Source: UBA1181 sp963654355 (GTDB taxonomy: Bacteria > Bacteroidota > Bacteroidia > Bacteroidales > Paludibacteraceae). Taken from it: a stretch of DNA of 28,692 nucleotides. Below the pieces are notes generated by a model. It was not told the DNA's origin. It saw nothing but the letters and a program-made list of their open reading frames with translations, and did not search any database. Location: the NCBI GenBank assembly GCA_963654355.1, contig CAVKBM010000018.1, positions 1 through 28,692 of the forward strand, written 5' to 3'. The translations under genes and the position numbers were made by a program. The first letter of the stretch is position 1. The number at the start of each line of letters is the position of its first letter. Positions 1-7,549 of this stretch are shown one piece after another.

Positions 1-293
1 GGATTCCCCTTGTCATCACACAGACGGCGAACTCCATTCTCATCCGCTTTTACCTGTAGCTTTCCCCATTTTGCAACAGGCGAACCCTTGGGGTATTCGT
101 AAGGCATCAAAACCTCAACTTCTTTTGATTCCGGCGTAATTTTCCCAAACGGAGAAGACTTTTCTGATTTTACTTCTGTCTTTCCTTTCCCTACACTTGA
201 TTTCTTATCTTTGCCTTCTGACGAACAACCAACCAACAACAACATCGTCAAAAAAACATACGCAAATTTTCTAAAAAAAAACTTCTTAATCAT
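1..293 (-). CDS. Lipoprotein, N-terminal fragment, probable GH5 glycoside hydrolase
   Basis: This is the first 97 codons of a gene that runs off the left edge. The ATG at 291-293 opens a lipoprotein signal: basic start, hydrophobic core, then lipobox L-V-G-C with Cys23. A Lys/Ser/Glu-rich linker follows. Residues about 76-97 read GKLQVKADENGVRRLCDDKG and then N-P. This resembles the segment just before the barrel in Bacteroidota GH5 cellulases/endoglucanases (gkLqV...L.d.kGnPvqLrG). The lipoprotein call is direct. The GH5 assignment is inference from this short segment, because the catalytic barrel and both glutamates lie outside the window. If correct, the protein would be an exported, lipid-anchored beta-glucanase. 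It lies 104 bases downstream of mtgA on the same strand and has its own candidate promoter. Confidence 0.6.
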   Translation of the reverse strand, partial: MIKKFFFRKFAYVFLTMLLLVGCSSEGKDKKSSVGKGKTEVKSEKSSPFGKITPESKEVEVLMPYEYPKGSPVAKWGKLQVKADENGVRRLCDDKGN

Positions 294-343
294 TATATTT
301 TCGTCTTTCTTATTTATACTCCAAGCTAGTAATATTCTGCGAG

Positions 344-374
344 CGAATTTATAAATAATTCTAAAAAGAAACAA
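344..374 (-). promoter_or_regulatory. Candidate promoter of the 1-293 lipoprotein gene
   Basis: On the minus strand there is a -7-like box TAAATTCG (344-351), one mismatch from TAnnTTTG, with a TTG (372-374) 20 bases upstream. This fits the Bacteroidota -33/-7 layout. It lies about 50 bases before the start codon. Confidence 0.4.
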
Positions 375-397
375 CATTCATCTAATTGATTGTTTTC

Positions 398-1123
398 TTA
401 ATTTGCTAAACACCCCCAACCTGTTTTTCTCATTTTAGGCATTATTTTCATTATCTTCAGTTGTTTCTTCGACAATTTTGATGAAGGATTTTTCGGGTCA
501 GACTTCAACGGAGCAGGAAGACAAGCTGCAAACATCGCAGCTTCCAACCTTGTTAATTTTCTCGCTGAATGGTGGTAATAATACTGCGATGCGGACTCTA
601 CTCCATAGATTCCATCTCCTAACTCTACGACATTTAGATAAATCTCCATAATACGTTGCTTGCTGTTAAAGGTCTCCAATAAAAATGTCATATAGGTTTC
701 TATAGCCTTACGAAACCACGATCGCGACGGCCATAAAAAAACATTTTTTGCCGTCTGTTGCGAAATTGTACTCGCTCCATATAGCTTTCCCCCTTTCTCA
801 TTTAGCTTATGAGCTTTCTTTATCGCATCAAAATCAAATCCATTATGGGTCAAAAACAAATTGTCCTCCGACGCCATCACCGCTGTAATCATCTGTGTTG
901 ATATATTGTCTATTGATATCCATTCTTGTTCCATCTTCATAGACCTTCCATCACACCATTGCTCTACAACTCGAATTAACATCAAGGGCGTTACCCTCAC
1001 CGAAATATAACGCAAGGAAAAAGCACTAAAAACAGACAAGACAAACAACAAAAAGAACATCCACAATACGATTTTCCCAACTTTTCTAAAAAATTGCTGT
1101 ATTTTAGCGTTCATAGCAAACAT
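398..1123 (-). CDS. mtgA: Monofunctional biosynthetic peptidoglycan transglycosylase
   Basis: This protein polymerises lipid II into glycan strands at the inner membrane (GT51 family) and has no transpeptidase domain. At 241 residues it has the usual length for MtgA. It has an N-terminal membrane anchor (about 17-38). The catalytic-Glu motif is ASEDNLFLTHNGFD (E86), followed by GASTISQQ (116-123), RKAIETY (138-144) and KQRIMEIYLN (155-164), all GT51 signatures. A second in-frame ATG lies three codons in (1114) and could be the true start. It follows the YhcH-like gene by 14 bases, so the two are probably co-transcribed. Confidence 0.93.
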   Translation of the reverse strand: MFAMNAKIQQFFRKVGKIVLWMFFLLFVLSVFSAFSLRYISVRVTPLMLIRVVEQWCDGRSMKMEQEWISIDNISTQMITAVMASEDNLFLTHNGFDFDAIKKAHKLNEKGGKLYGASTISQQTAKNVFLWPSRSWFRKAIETYMTFLLETFNSKQRIMEIYLNVVELGDGIYGVESASQYYYHHSARKLTRLEAAMFAACLPAPLKSDPKNPSSKLSKKQLKIMKIMPKMRKTGWGCLAN

Positions 1124-1137
1124 TTATTAGAAACGAA

Positions 1138-1593
1138 CTATTTACCTGCAAATCTTACTTTGACGACTAATTTCTTAATAACTCCTTCTCCTATTATCGG
1201 TGCATGCGCATCTTCTGGAAGAAAGATGGCAAAAGAACCTATGGGTACTAACGCAATCGTGTCAAATTTATCGTCATAGAAAAACAAATCTCTTTCAGGA
1301 TAACTTTCTCTCAAATTTTTACAAGACTTTCTGTTCTTATACCCAATTTTTTCTTCCTTCGTCAATGGAATATGAATATCTAAAAATTGGTCATGTGCTT
1401 CTAATTTCGCACTCTCGACAGACTTTAATTCCTCTTCATTTACATTGATAATGATGTCCTCATCTATTTTAATCTTTCCAACTTTATGATTGAAATTCTT
1501 CATATCAATTTTGTAGATTTCATCAATTACTTTCTCAAATCCACAGCACAAACCTTTGTACAATTTCAAATTCTCTATTGTATCTATTATCAT
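1138..1593 (-). CDS. YhcH/YjgK/YiaL family protein (DUF386)
   Basis: This 151-residue cupin-like protein belongs to the YhcH/YjgK/YiaL family, whose members are linked to sugar (sialic acid or gulonate) metabolism and to the E. coli EbgC beta-galactosidase subunit. It has the family pattern LEAHDQFLDIH (64-74, with E65, H67 and H74) and FLPEDAHAP (124-132, H130), then a conserved lysine-rich strand KLVVKV. These His/Glu residues are the expected metal ligands. The substrate cannot be told from the sequence. It lies directly upstream of mtgA with a 14-base gap; no sugar catabolic genes are nearby. Confidence 0.88.
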   Translation of the reverse strand: MIIDTIENLKLYKGLCCGFEKVIDEIYKIDMKNFNHKVGKIKIDEDIIINVNEEELKSVESAKLEAHDQFLDIHIPLTKEEKIGYKNRKSCKNLRESYPERDLFFYDDKFDTIALVPIGSFAIFLPEDAHAPIIGEGVIKKLVVKVRFAGK

Positions 1594-1609
1594 TTTTTTA
1601 AAGTCAATA

Positions 1610-1653
1610 AGAAGACGAGAACATAGTGATTGTTCTCGTCTTCTCTTTTTTTT
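1610..1653 (+). terminator. Perfect 14-bp hairpin with T-tract on the plus strand
   Basis: The arms at 1610-1623 and 1631-1644 are exactly complementary (14 bp) around a 7-base loop. On the plus strand they are followed by C and eight T (1646-1653). The hairpin sits in the gap after glnN. For minus-strand glnN transcripts the hairpin is equally strong, but the following bases (TATTGACTTT) form only a weak U-tract. Confidence 0.75.
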
Positions 1654-1697
1654 ATATCTTAATAAATTTCCCTATTACAAACTTTCCGTGCCTTCAA

Positions 1698-3890
1698 CTA
1701 TCTTGCACAGAAAATCTCACGATATTTTGGCAACGGCCAAATATCGTCATCCACAACCAGTTCCAACGCATCTATGTGACCTCGAATCTCTTCCATCGTA
1801 GGACGCACTGTTTTGTCGTATGACGCCGCTTTCACCTCCTCATTGGCAGAATTGTGATTAGCATTATGACGCTCCTCCGTCATTCTCTTTACCAATTTCT
1901 TGATGGCAGTTACATGCGCAGAAATCTCACGTATCAAATCTTTGCGATCCTCCGCCAACACTTCGTATTCTTCAGCAGAAAATAGTTGCTTCAAACCACA
2001 TAAATTCTCAATCAATCGGTTTTGGTAACTTACCGCCGTTGGAACAATATGGTTAATTGCCATATCTCCCAACGTACGCGACTCAATCTGTACCTTTTTA
2101 GAAAATTTCTCATACTCAACCTCTACACGACCATGTATTTCAGCTTCCGAGAAGATTCCCTCTTCCAAAAGCACCTCCTTTGATGCAGAATCTAAATACT
2201 TTGAAATTGCCTCGGGAACACTAGTTATATTGGTCAAGCCACGACGTGCAGCCTCCTTTTTCCACTCTTCTGAATATCCATCTCCATCAAAACGTACCGG
2301 TTTTGACTCTACTATTAGTCTCTTCAAAACCTGAAAAATAGCCTCTTCTTTGCCTTTTCCATCATTGATCAACTTATCTACTTCTTGCTTGAATAAATTC
2401 AACTGATGTGCAACGGCCGAATCTAAAGCAATGATTGGAGCAGCACAATTGGCAGAAGAGCCTACAGCACGAAATTCAAAACGATTCCCTGTAAATGCAA
2501 AAGGAGATGTTCTATTCCGATCCGTATTATCCAACATAATGTCTGGAATACGTGCGATTCCTAACTTTAATGCTGTCTTCTCGGCCGGAGTCATCTTACT
2601 GTCTCCTACTTGGTCTGCCAAATTGTCTAACATCAATGAGAAACTCTTTCCTAAAAAAACGGAAAGAATCGCTGGAGGAGCCTCGTTTGCCCCTAATCGA
2701 TAAGTGTTGCTGGCACTCATAATAGATGCACGAAGCAGATCCTGATGTTTATAAACAGCCATCATCACGTTTACTAAGAATGTGATAAATAACATATTAC
2801 CCTTAGGATTCTTAGCAGGAGAAAGCAAATTTATTCCTGTATCTGTCGTCATTGACCAATTATTGTGCTTTCCAGACCCATTCACAGATGCGAATGGCTT
2901 CTCGTGCAACAACACTTGGAATGAGTGTCTGCGAGCGATTTTCTTCATCAAGTCCATCACCAACTGGTTATGGTCGTTCGCCAAATTGGCTTCTTCAAAG
3001 ATTGGAGCGAACTCAAACTGATTGGGGGCGACTTCGTTGTGGCGAGTCTTCAAAGGGATACCTAACTTATGGGACTCATACTCCAAATCTCGCATAAACG
3101 ACGTTACTCGCTCTGGTATAGAACCAAAATAATGGTCATCCAACTGCTGATCCTTCGCAGAGGCATGCCCCATTAACGTGCGTCCTGTCATACACAAATC
3201 AGGACGTGCGCTGAAAAGAGCAGAATCAACCAAAAAATACTCTTGCTCCCATCCCAAATTAGTTTGAACCTTCGATATGTTCTTATCAAAATACTGGCAA
3301 ACCGCAACCGCTGCCTTGTCCAACGCAGAAATGGCTTTCAACAATGGTGTTTTATAATCCAAAGCTTCTCCAGTATATGAAATGAAAATCGTTGGAATAC
3401 AGAGTGTTGAACCCACAACAAACGCAGGAGAAGACAAATCCCACGCTGTATACCCTCGCGCCTCAAACGTGTTTCTCAGACCTCCATTAGGAAATGACGA
3501 AGCATCTGGCTCTTGCTGTATCAACACCTTTCCCGAGAAATGCTCAATCACCTCTCCATTATCATCGAAATCAACGAAACCATCATGTTTCTCTGCCGTA
3601 CCATCCGTCAAAGGCTGAAACCAATGCGTGTAATGTGTCGCACCTCTCTCACTCGCCCACCTACGCATTCCAGTTGCAATCTGGTCTGCTATGTTTCTGT
3701 CAAAAAGAACTCCCTTCTCAACAGCTGCAATAAAGGCCTTGTAAACATCCTTTGACAGATAATCTCTCATCTTGTCTTTGGTAAACACATTGATTGCGTA
3801 ATAGTCAGATAGATTGCCCAAAGGTTTTACCACCTTCAATGGCTTTCTGTTATACAACTCCTTCAACGCACTAAATCTCATGACTGCCAT
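1698..3890 (-). CDS. glnN: Glutamine synthetase type III
   Basis: This enzyme makes glutamine from glutamate, ammonia and ATP in the cytoplasm and is the main ammonia-assimilation enzyme in many Bacteroidales. It is 730 residues long, as expected for the large GSIII class (GSI/GSII are about 350-470). Visible motifs are HYTHWFQPLTDGTAEKHDGF (86-105, GSIII-specific), GWEQEYF (213-219, metal-binding Glu), HNEVAPNQFE (284-293) and NGSGKHNNWS (337-346, the GS ATP-binding region), with NRTSPFAFTGNRFEFRAVGSS-type sequence further on. The start MAVMRFSALKEL matches the family N-terminus. It appears to be a single-gene unit with its own promoter and a hairpin downstream. Confidence 0.97.
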   Translation of the reverse strand: MAVMRFSALKELYNRKPLKVVKPLGNLSDYYAINVFTKDKMRDYLSKDVYKAFIAAVEKGVLFDRNIADQIATGMRRWASERGATHYTHWFQPLTDGTAEKHDGFVDFDDNGEVIEHFSGKVLIQQEPDASSFPNGGLRNTFEARGYTAWDLSSPAFVVGSTLCIPTIFISYTGEALDYKTPLLKAISALDKAAVAVCQYFDKNISKVQTNLGWEQEYFLVDSALFSARPDLCMTGRTLMGHASAKDQQLDDHYFGSIPERVTSFMRDLEYESHKLGIPLKTRHNEVAPNQFEFAPIFEEANLANDHNQLVMDLMKKIARRHSFQVLLHEKPFASVNGSGKHNNWSMTTDTGINLLSPAKNPKGNMLFITFLVNVMMAVYKHQDLLRASIMSASNTYRLGANEAPPAILSVFLGKSFSLMLDNLADQVGDSKMTPAEKTALKLGIARIPDIMLDNTDRNRTSPFAFTGNRFEFRAVGSSANCAAPIIALDSAVAHQLNLFKQEVDKLINDGKGKEEAIFQVLKRLIVESKPVRFDGDGYSEEWKKEAARRGLTNITSVPEAISKYLDSASKEVLLEEGIFSEAEIHGRVEVEYEKFSKKVQIESRTLGDMAINHIVPTAVSYQNRLIENLCGLKQLFSAEEYEVLAEDRKDLIREISAHVTAIKKLVKRMTEERHNANHNSANEEVKAASYDKTVRPTMEEIRGHIDALELVVDDDIWPLPKYREIFCAR

Positions 3891-3962
3891 AGCACGGACT
3901 TTTTTAGTTTATTAAAATTAGAACTTTTATCAACAACCCCTCTTATTTTCAGGTTTGCGCCC

Positions 3963-3970
3963 CAAAATTA
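3963..3970 (-). promoter_or_regulatory. -7 promoter box upstream of glnN
   Basis: TAATTTTG on the minus strand is an exact TAnnTTTG match. It implies transcription starting near 3956 and a leader of about 65 bases before the glnN ATG (3890). No convincing -33 TTTG is seen. Confidence 0.5.
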
Positions 3971-3974
3971 GCGA

Positions 3975-4008
3975 TTAAAAAAGAAACACCCCCTATTTTC
4001 AATGGGGT
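3975..4008 (-). terminator. Probable terminator after the TrmH-family gene
   Basis: On the minus strand ACCCC (4004-4008) pairs with GGGGT (3988-3992) across an AT-rich loop and is followed by a T-rich run containing six consecutive T (about 3976-3987). It lies just past the methyltransferase stop (4020) and just before the glnN -7 box, so it separates the two units. Confidence 0.6.
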
Positions 4009-4019
4009 ATTTTATAAAA

Positions 4020-4547
4020 TCATATCATTTTTTCTAAAAATGTCCACATTACTATGCCTGCAGTTACTGACACGTTTAAAGAATGTTTCGTACCATATTG
4101 CGGAATCTCTATACATCCATCGGATATATCAACTACTTGCTGATCTACTCCTTTTACTTCATTTCCTAATACAAAAGCATACTTTCTCCCTTTATCCAAT
4201 TCCAAATCGGGCAGTTTTACACTTCCTTCAACTTGTTCAATAGAATATACATAGTATCCTTGTTCTTTCAAATCATGGACAGCATGGATGGCGTCAGTAT
4301 ATGCTTGCCAATCCACAGACATTTCTGCTCCCAACGCTGTTTTATGTATCTCAGAGTGTGGCGGTGTCGATGTGATTCCGCACAAACATATCTTCTCAAT
4401 TCTAAACGCATCCGCTGTCCGAAACACAGAACCTACATTGTACATACTTCGCACACTGTCTAAAACCACCACCAAGGGTAGCTTTTTCGCATTTTTATAC
4501 TCTTCTGCCGTTATTCGATTTAATTCCGTCACCTCTAATTTTCTCAT
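4020..4547 (-). CDS. TrmH/SpoU-family RNA 2'-O-methyltransferase
   Basis: This is a SAM-dependent RNA ribose methyltransferase of the SPOUT (trefoil knot) class. At 175 residues it is short: only the catalytic domain, without an RNA-binding N-terminal domain. The three SpoU motifs are present: YNVGSVFRTAD (36-46, with the catalytic-type Arg), FVLGNEVKGV (125-134, Glu130) and SLNVSVTAGI (156-165). I chose the ATG at 4547 (MRKLEVTELNR), which matches related proteins. An in-frame GTG at 4565 would add six residues. The target could be tRNA or rRNA and cannot be read from sequence. It follows the sirtuin gene with a gap of at most 22 bases, so they are probably one operon. Confidence 0.9.
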   Translation of the reverse strand: MRKLEVTELNRITAEEYKNAKKLPLVVVLDSVRSMYNVGSVFRTADAFRIEKICLCGITSTPPHSEIHKTALGAEMSVDWQAYTDAIHAVHDLKEQGYYVYSIEQVEGSVKLPDLELDKGRKYAFVLGNEVKGVDQQVVDISDGCIEIPQYGTKHSLNVSVTAGIVMWTFLEKMI

Positions 4548-4569
4548 CACTTTTCCATTTTCCACATCG

Positions 4570-5274
4570 CTAAGCTTGCGACTCCAAAATTTTCTTTAGC
4601 TCTTTCATTCCCTCTGTAGCTCCTTTATTAATCATTGTTACCTTATGCGTGGTTTTCACAGACACTGGTTTCGGATCAACAATATAGACAGGAGCATTCA
4701 AAGGAACGTAATTAATCAAAGACGCTGCAGGATATACATTTAAGGATGTACCTATAATCACGAAAATATCTGCCTGTGATGCCAACTCCATCGCAGGTTC
4801 CATATTGGGAACAGCCTCACCAAACCATACTATATAGGGACGCAACTGACCGCCATCGGGTGCCTTATCTCCAACATGTATCTCACAGTTTTCATCTGTT
4901 AGCGTTATTGTTTTTTCTACATTTCTAACAGAACATACTTTCATTATTTCACCATGCAGATGTATGATGTTTTTGCTTCCTGCTCGTTCGTGTAAATCAT
5001 CAATATTCTGCGTGATTATTTGAACATCAAAGTTCTTCTCCAACTCTACCAAACCTACATGTCCATAGTTGGGCTGATGTGTATGATTTTCTCTTCGCAT
5101 CTTATTGTAGAAATCAAGCACCAACCCGGGATTCCGCATAAAACCTTCCGGTGTACAAACATCTTCTACTCGATATTGATTCCATAATCCTCCAGCATCT
5201 CGAAATGTACTGATTCCACTCTCCGCACTAATTCCTGCACCCGTCAGAACAACTAATTTTTTCATCTCGACCAT
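4570..5274 (-). CDS. Sir2-family NAD-dependent protein deacylase
   Basis: This is a sirtuin, which removes acyl groups from protein lysines with NAD+. Numbering from the ATG at 5274, motifs are GAGISAESGISTFRD (12-26, NAD), TQNIDDLHERAG (88-99), catalytic His107 in LHGE, WFGE (150-153) and GTSLNVYPA (175-183). It resembles the CobB/SIRT5 branch, but the four zinc cysteines of classical sirtuins are absent; only isolated Cys114 and Cys130 lie in that region. The Tyr56 of the class III Y-x-x-R motif is kept, but the aligned Arg position is Met59. The likely start could also be the ATG at 5265 (MKKLVVLTGAG). The gene begins immediately after the stop of the upstream unknown gene. Confidence 0.93.
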   Translation of the reverse strand: MVEMKKLVVLTGAGISAESGISTFRDAGGLWNQYRVEDVCTPEGFMRNPGLVLDFYNKMRRENHTHQPNYGHVGLVELEKNFDVQIITQNIDDLHERAGSKNIIHLHGEIMKVCSVRNVEKTITLTDENCEIHVGDKAPDGGQLRPYIVWFGEAVPNMEPAMELASQADIFVIIGTSLNVYPAASLINYVPLNAPVYIVDPKPVSVKTTHKVTMINKGATEGMKELKKILESQA

Positions 5275-5829
5275 CTAATATTTTCTTTCAAAGATTTCAG
5301 AATAGATAAAGGCACGACGAACCTCGTCCATATTGGTTATGTCAAGCGAAACATTCGTTGCTTCTCCTTCTTCCTCACTTCTCTTGGTTAATGAAGATGG
5401 AGTGAATCCCGTAGAAGAGACACCCTCTTCTGTACTCAAAACGCTCATTTTCGTTTCATATTTTTTTTGTTTATCCCTTATCTGCGTTCTTTTCAATTCT
5501 TCCTCTCGTTTTCTTCTTTTCTCCGTTTCAATCCGTTCCGCCTCCGTTCTTCGTTTTATCTCTTCTAATGCTTTCTGTATAGTATCCTCCCGTGTTTCAG
5601 ACTCATTTTGTCGTCTATCCTCTACCACCTGCGGATGATCAAAAACAATAGTTTTTGTACCATCAGAATTGATAACAACCCTTCGACCTCTATCTTGAGC
5701 TTCTTCCTCCTGCTCCTCTGCTTTTTTCTGTTCACGAGCCTGCCTATCCGAATTCTTAGCTGATATAACCTTCGTAAGAATCGCAAGAACGATTATCACA
5801 AAATAAAACACATTTCCTATCTCATCCAT
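5275..5829 (-). CDS. Membrane-anchored, highly charged protein of unknown function
   Basis: I do not recognise a named function. The 184-residue protein has one N-terminal hydrophobic segment (about 6-24) and then a long Lys/Arg/Glu-rich stretch (about 28-130) likely to be helical or coiled coil. It ends in a better-ordered tail, DEVRRAFIYSEIFERKY. A similar ending ('R+A.I.SEIL.RKY') occurs in Bacteroidota proteins of unknown function, which suggests a real conserved family. It heads the sirtuin/TrmH group with zero gap to the sirtuin, so it is probably co-translated with it. It has no signal cleavage site or lipobox, so it is probably an inner-membrane protein facing the cytoplasm. Confidence 0.75.
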   Translation of the reverse strand: MDEIGNVFYFVIIVLAILTKVISAKNSDRQAREQKKAEEQEEEAQDRGRRVVINSDGTKTIVFDHPQVVEDRRQNESETREDTIQKALEEIKRRTEAERIETEKRRKREEELKRTQIRDKQKKYETKMSVLSTEEGVSSTGFTPSSLTKRSEEEGEATNVSLDITNMDEVRRAFIYSEIFERKY

Positions 5830-5909
5830 AATGACCTCTAAATTAAAACCGTACTAATATAGCGAAAAAAAGCCTTTTTCTTTACTATTTCGGATGCAAA
5901 AAAGAGTTG

Positions 5910-5917
5910 TAAATTTG
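5910..5917 (+). promoter_or_regulatory. -7 promoter box upstream of vsr
   Basis: TAAATTTG is an exact TAnnTTTG match 22 bases before the vsr ATG. A partial -33 (TTTC, 5888-5891) lies 18 bases upstream. It implies a short leader of about 15 bases. Confidence 0.55.
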
Positions 5918-5939
5918 AGCCAATTTTCAAGAACACCGA

Positions 5940-6374
5940 ATGGACACGATTTCTCAAGAAAAAAGAAGTTGGACGATGAGTCGCATCAAAGGAAAGGATA
6001 CAAAACCAGAACTTATAGTGCGTAAATTTCTATATGCCAATGGTTATCGATATCGCGTAAATGTCTCTACGCTACCAGGAAAACCTGACATTGTTTTAAA
6101 GAAATACCGCACCGCAATCTTTATCCACGGTTGTTTTTGGCATGGTCATGAGTGTCTTCAAGGTCGAATTCCAAAATCTCATCAAGAATTCTGGACCGCT
6201 AAATTTCAACGCAACCATGAACGAGACATTAGAGTCCGACAAGAACTAAAAAAATTAGGATGGAACACTCTCATCGTATGGGAATGTCAACTCAAACCTA
6301 AAGTTCGAGAACAAACATTCAACGAGATTCTCTATTGGCTCAACGAAGCCTACCTTCATATTTATAGGAAGTAG
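5940..6374 (+). CDS. vsr: Very short patch repair endonuclease
   Basis: This is a Vsr-type nicking endonuclease, which cuts beside T:G mismatches made by deamination of 5-methylcytosine and so starts very short patch repair. At 144 residues it is of normal length. Residues matching E. coli Vsr are the catalytic Asp50 in GKPDIV, His68 and His70 in CFWHGHEC (65-72), and zinc ligands Cys65, Cys72 and Cys116 (VWEC). The opening TMSRIKGKDTKPE (12-24) is typical. The enzyme appears intact. It is unusual in standing alone: no cytosine-C5 methyltransferase or restriction gene is in the window. It is the only plus-strand gene in the left 23 kb and converges on the 6387-7193 gene. Confidence 0.95.
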   Translation: MDTISQEKRSWTMSRIKGKDTKPELIVRKFLYANGYRYRVNVSTLPGKPDIVLKKYRTAIFIHGCFWHGHECLQGRIPKSHQEFWTAKFQRNHERDIRVRQELKKLGWNTLIVWECQLKPKVREQTFNEILYWLNEAYLHIYRK

Positions 6375-6386
6375 GACTAATCTTTT

Positions 6387-7193
6387 CTATTTAGACTCTT
6401 CTTCCTTCAAATAATCTTCCCAAACGACTTGACGAAGAAACCTTTCTTTTTTTTCCTTACTACTTTTTTGTTTATAAGAATTCATCCTCTCCAACTCGTC
6501 TTTCCAAAGAGTGTGGTAGTAGCCACTATTCCATCGATTCACCAATTCTGCCGATCGACTGACATAAAATTCAGAAGGGTCTTCCTCTTCTATCAAATAT
6601 ACCTTATCTTCTAAGGAAGAGTAAACGGCAGGATGAATAGTCGTAAGTAATTCCACCTCTTCTTCCGTAAGTTCTAAATCTTGTATGGAAACCAAAGGAT
6701 ATACATATTCACATCGCACATCACCATTCGAAAGTGTATCCTCCATCCTTAAAAACGAATACCCCCTATATTGATTTTTTCTCGTTTTTACATAATGACG
6801 CTCAAAATGCAAATTGTCTCCTTCATAATCATACACATATCCACTGATTTTCTTCGGTGTATAACACTTGTACATTCTGTTTTTTATCTTCTTAGAATTG
6901 AAATCATAAACCGAAATAAACTTCACTTTCGTACCAAAGTGTGTCTGTACCCACGGCTGCGAGTATACAGTACCTTTTCTTACACCTGCACCAAGTTGAC
7001 GTGGAGATGTCAAGTTCATAATTTTTAAAAATCCAGTAAAAGTATCACCCTCCAATGACACAATTTTGGAAGGACATACCCCCTCTTTCCTCATCTTCTC
7101 ATATTGGAACTCTGTATATCTTCCTTTCTTTTGCGCATTTACAACAAAAATTGTAACAGCGTATATCAATATTACACAAAACAGTTTTTTCAT
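6387..7193 (-). CDS. Secreted protein of unknown function
   Basis: I do not recognise this protein. It has 268 residues with a Sec signal peptide (basic MKKL, hydrophobic core to about 18, cleavage near VNA-Q, no lipobox Cys), so it is probably periplasmic or surface-exposed. After the signal comes a Tyr/Lys-rich, probably beta-rich body. The segment KIVSLEGDTFTGFLKI resembles the 'G-D-T-x-x-G' strands common in uncharacterised Bacteroidota secreted proteins. The C-terminus (about 225-268) is Lys/Glu-rich and probably helical. It is the last gene of the group with DUF4491, epimerase and glycosyltransferase, 18 bases after DUF4491. Confidence 0.75.
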   Translation of the reverse strand: MKKLFCVILIYAVTIFVVNAQKKGRYTEFQYEKMRKEGVCPSKIVSLEGDTFTGFLKIMNLTSPRQLGAGVRKGTVYSQPWVQTHFGTKVKFISVYDFNSKKIKNRMYKCYTPKKISGYVYDYEGDNLHFERHYVKTRKNQYRGYSFLRMEDTLSNGDVRCEYVYPLVSIQDLELTEEEVELLTTIHPAVYSSLEDKVYLIEEEDPSEFYVSRSAELVNRWNSGYYHTLWKDELERMNSYKQKSSKEKKERFLRQVVWEDYLKEEESK

Positions 7194-7211
7194 TTAACTT
7201 TATGCTATTTT

Positions 7212-7514
7212 TTATTTCTTTTTTCGCTTTGGAAACCATCCTTTCGCCACACGCTTTCTCTGCTCAAAGACCTCCAAAATGCTCCAAAAACAAGAAAATG
7301 CAAAGACTCCCCACAAGATAGAACCTATCAACGCTTCACAACAAAGCGACATTCCTCCACCAAAGATTCCGCCAAATAGAAAAGCCCACCACACTTTCAC
7401 ACCAAAATAATATTCTCCTTTTATTACTAACGGATGAAATATTCCTATCATCAAAAATGTCAACAATCCGACGATTAATCCGCTTACGTTATACTCATTT
7501 ATTATATCATTCAT
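7212..7514 (-). CDS. DUF4491 family small membrane protein
   Basis: This 100-residue inner-membrane protein of unknown function is found in Bacteroidales and some Firmicutes. It has three hydrophobic segments (about 11-33, 41-58, 62-82) and the family signature: GIFHPLVIKGEYYFG (24-38), WW (42-43), and a basic tail EVFEQRKRVAKGWFPKR (81-97). No enzymatic residues are evident. The gene lies 35 bases after the epimerase gene and 18 before the secreted unknown, on the same strand. Confidence 0.85.
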   Translation of the reverse strand: MNDIINEYNVSGLIVGLLTFLMIGIFHPLVIKGEYYFGVKVWWAFLFGGIFGGGMSLCCEALIGSILWGVFAFSCFWSILEVFEQRKRVAKGWFPKRKKK

Positions 7515-7549
7515 ATATCTTATTTTTATAAATAACCAACTATTTATAG

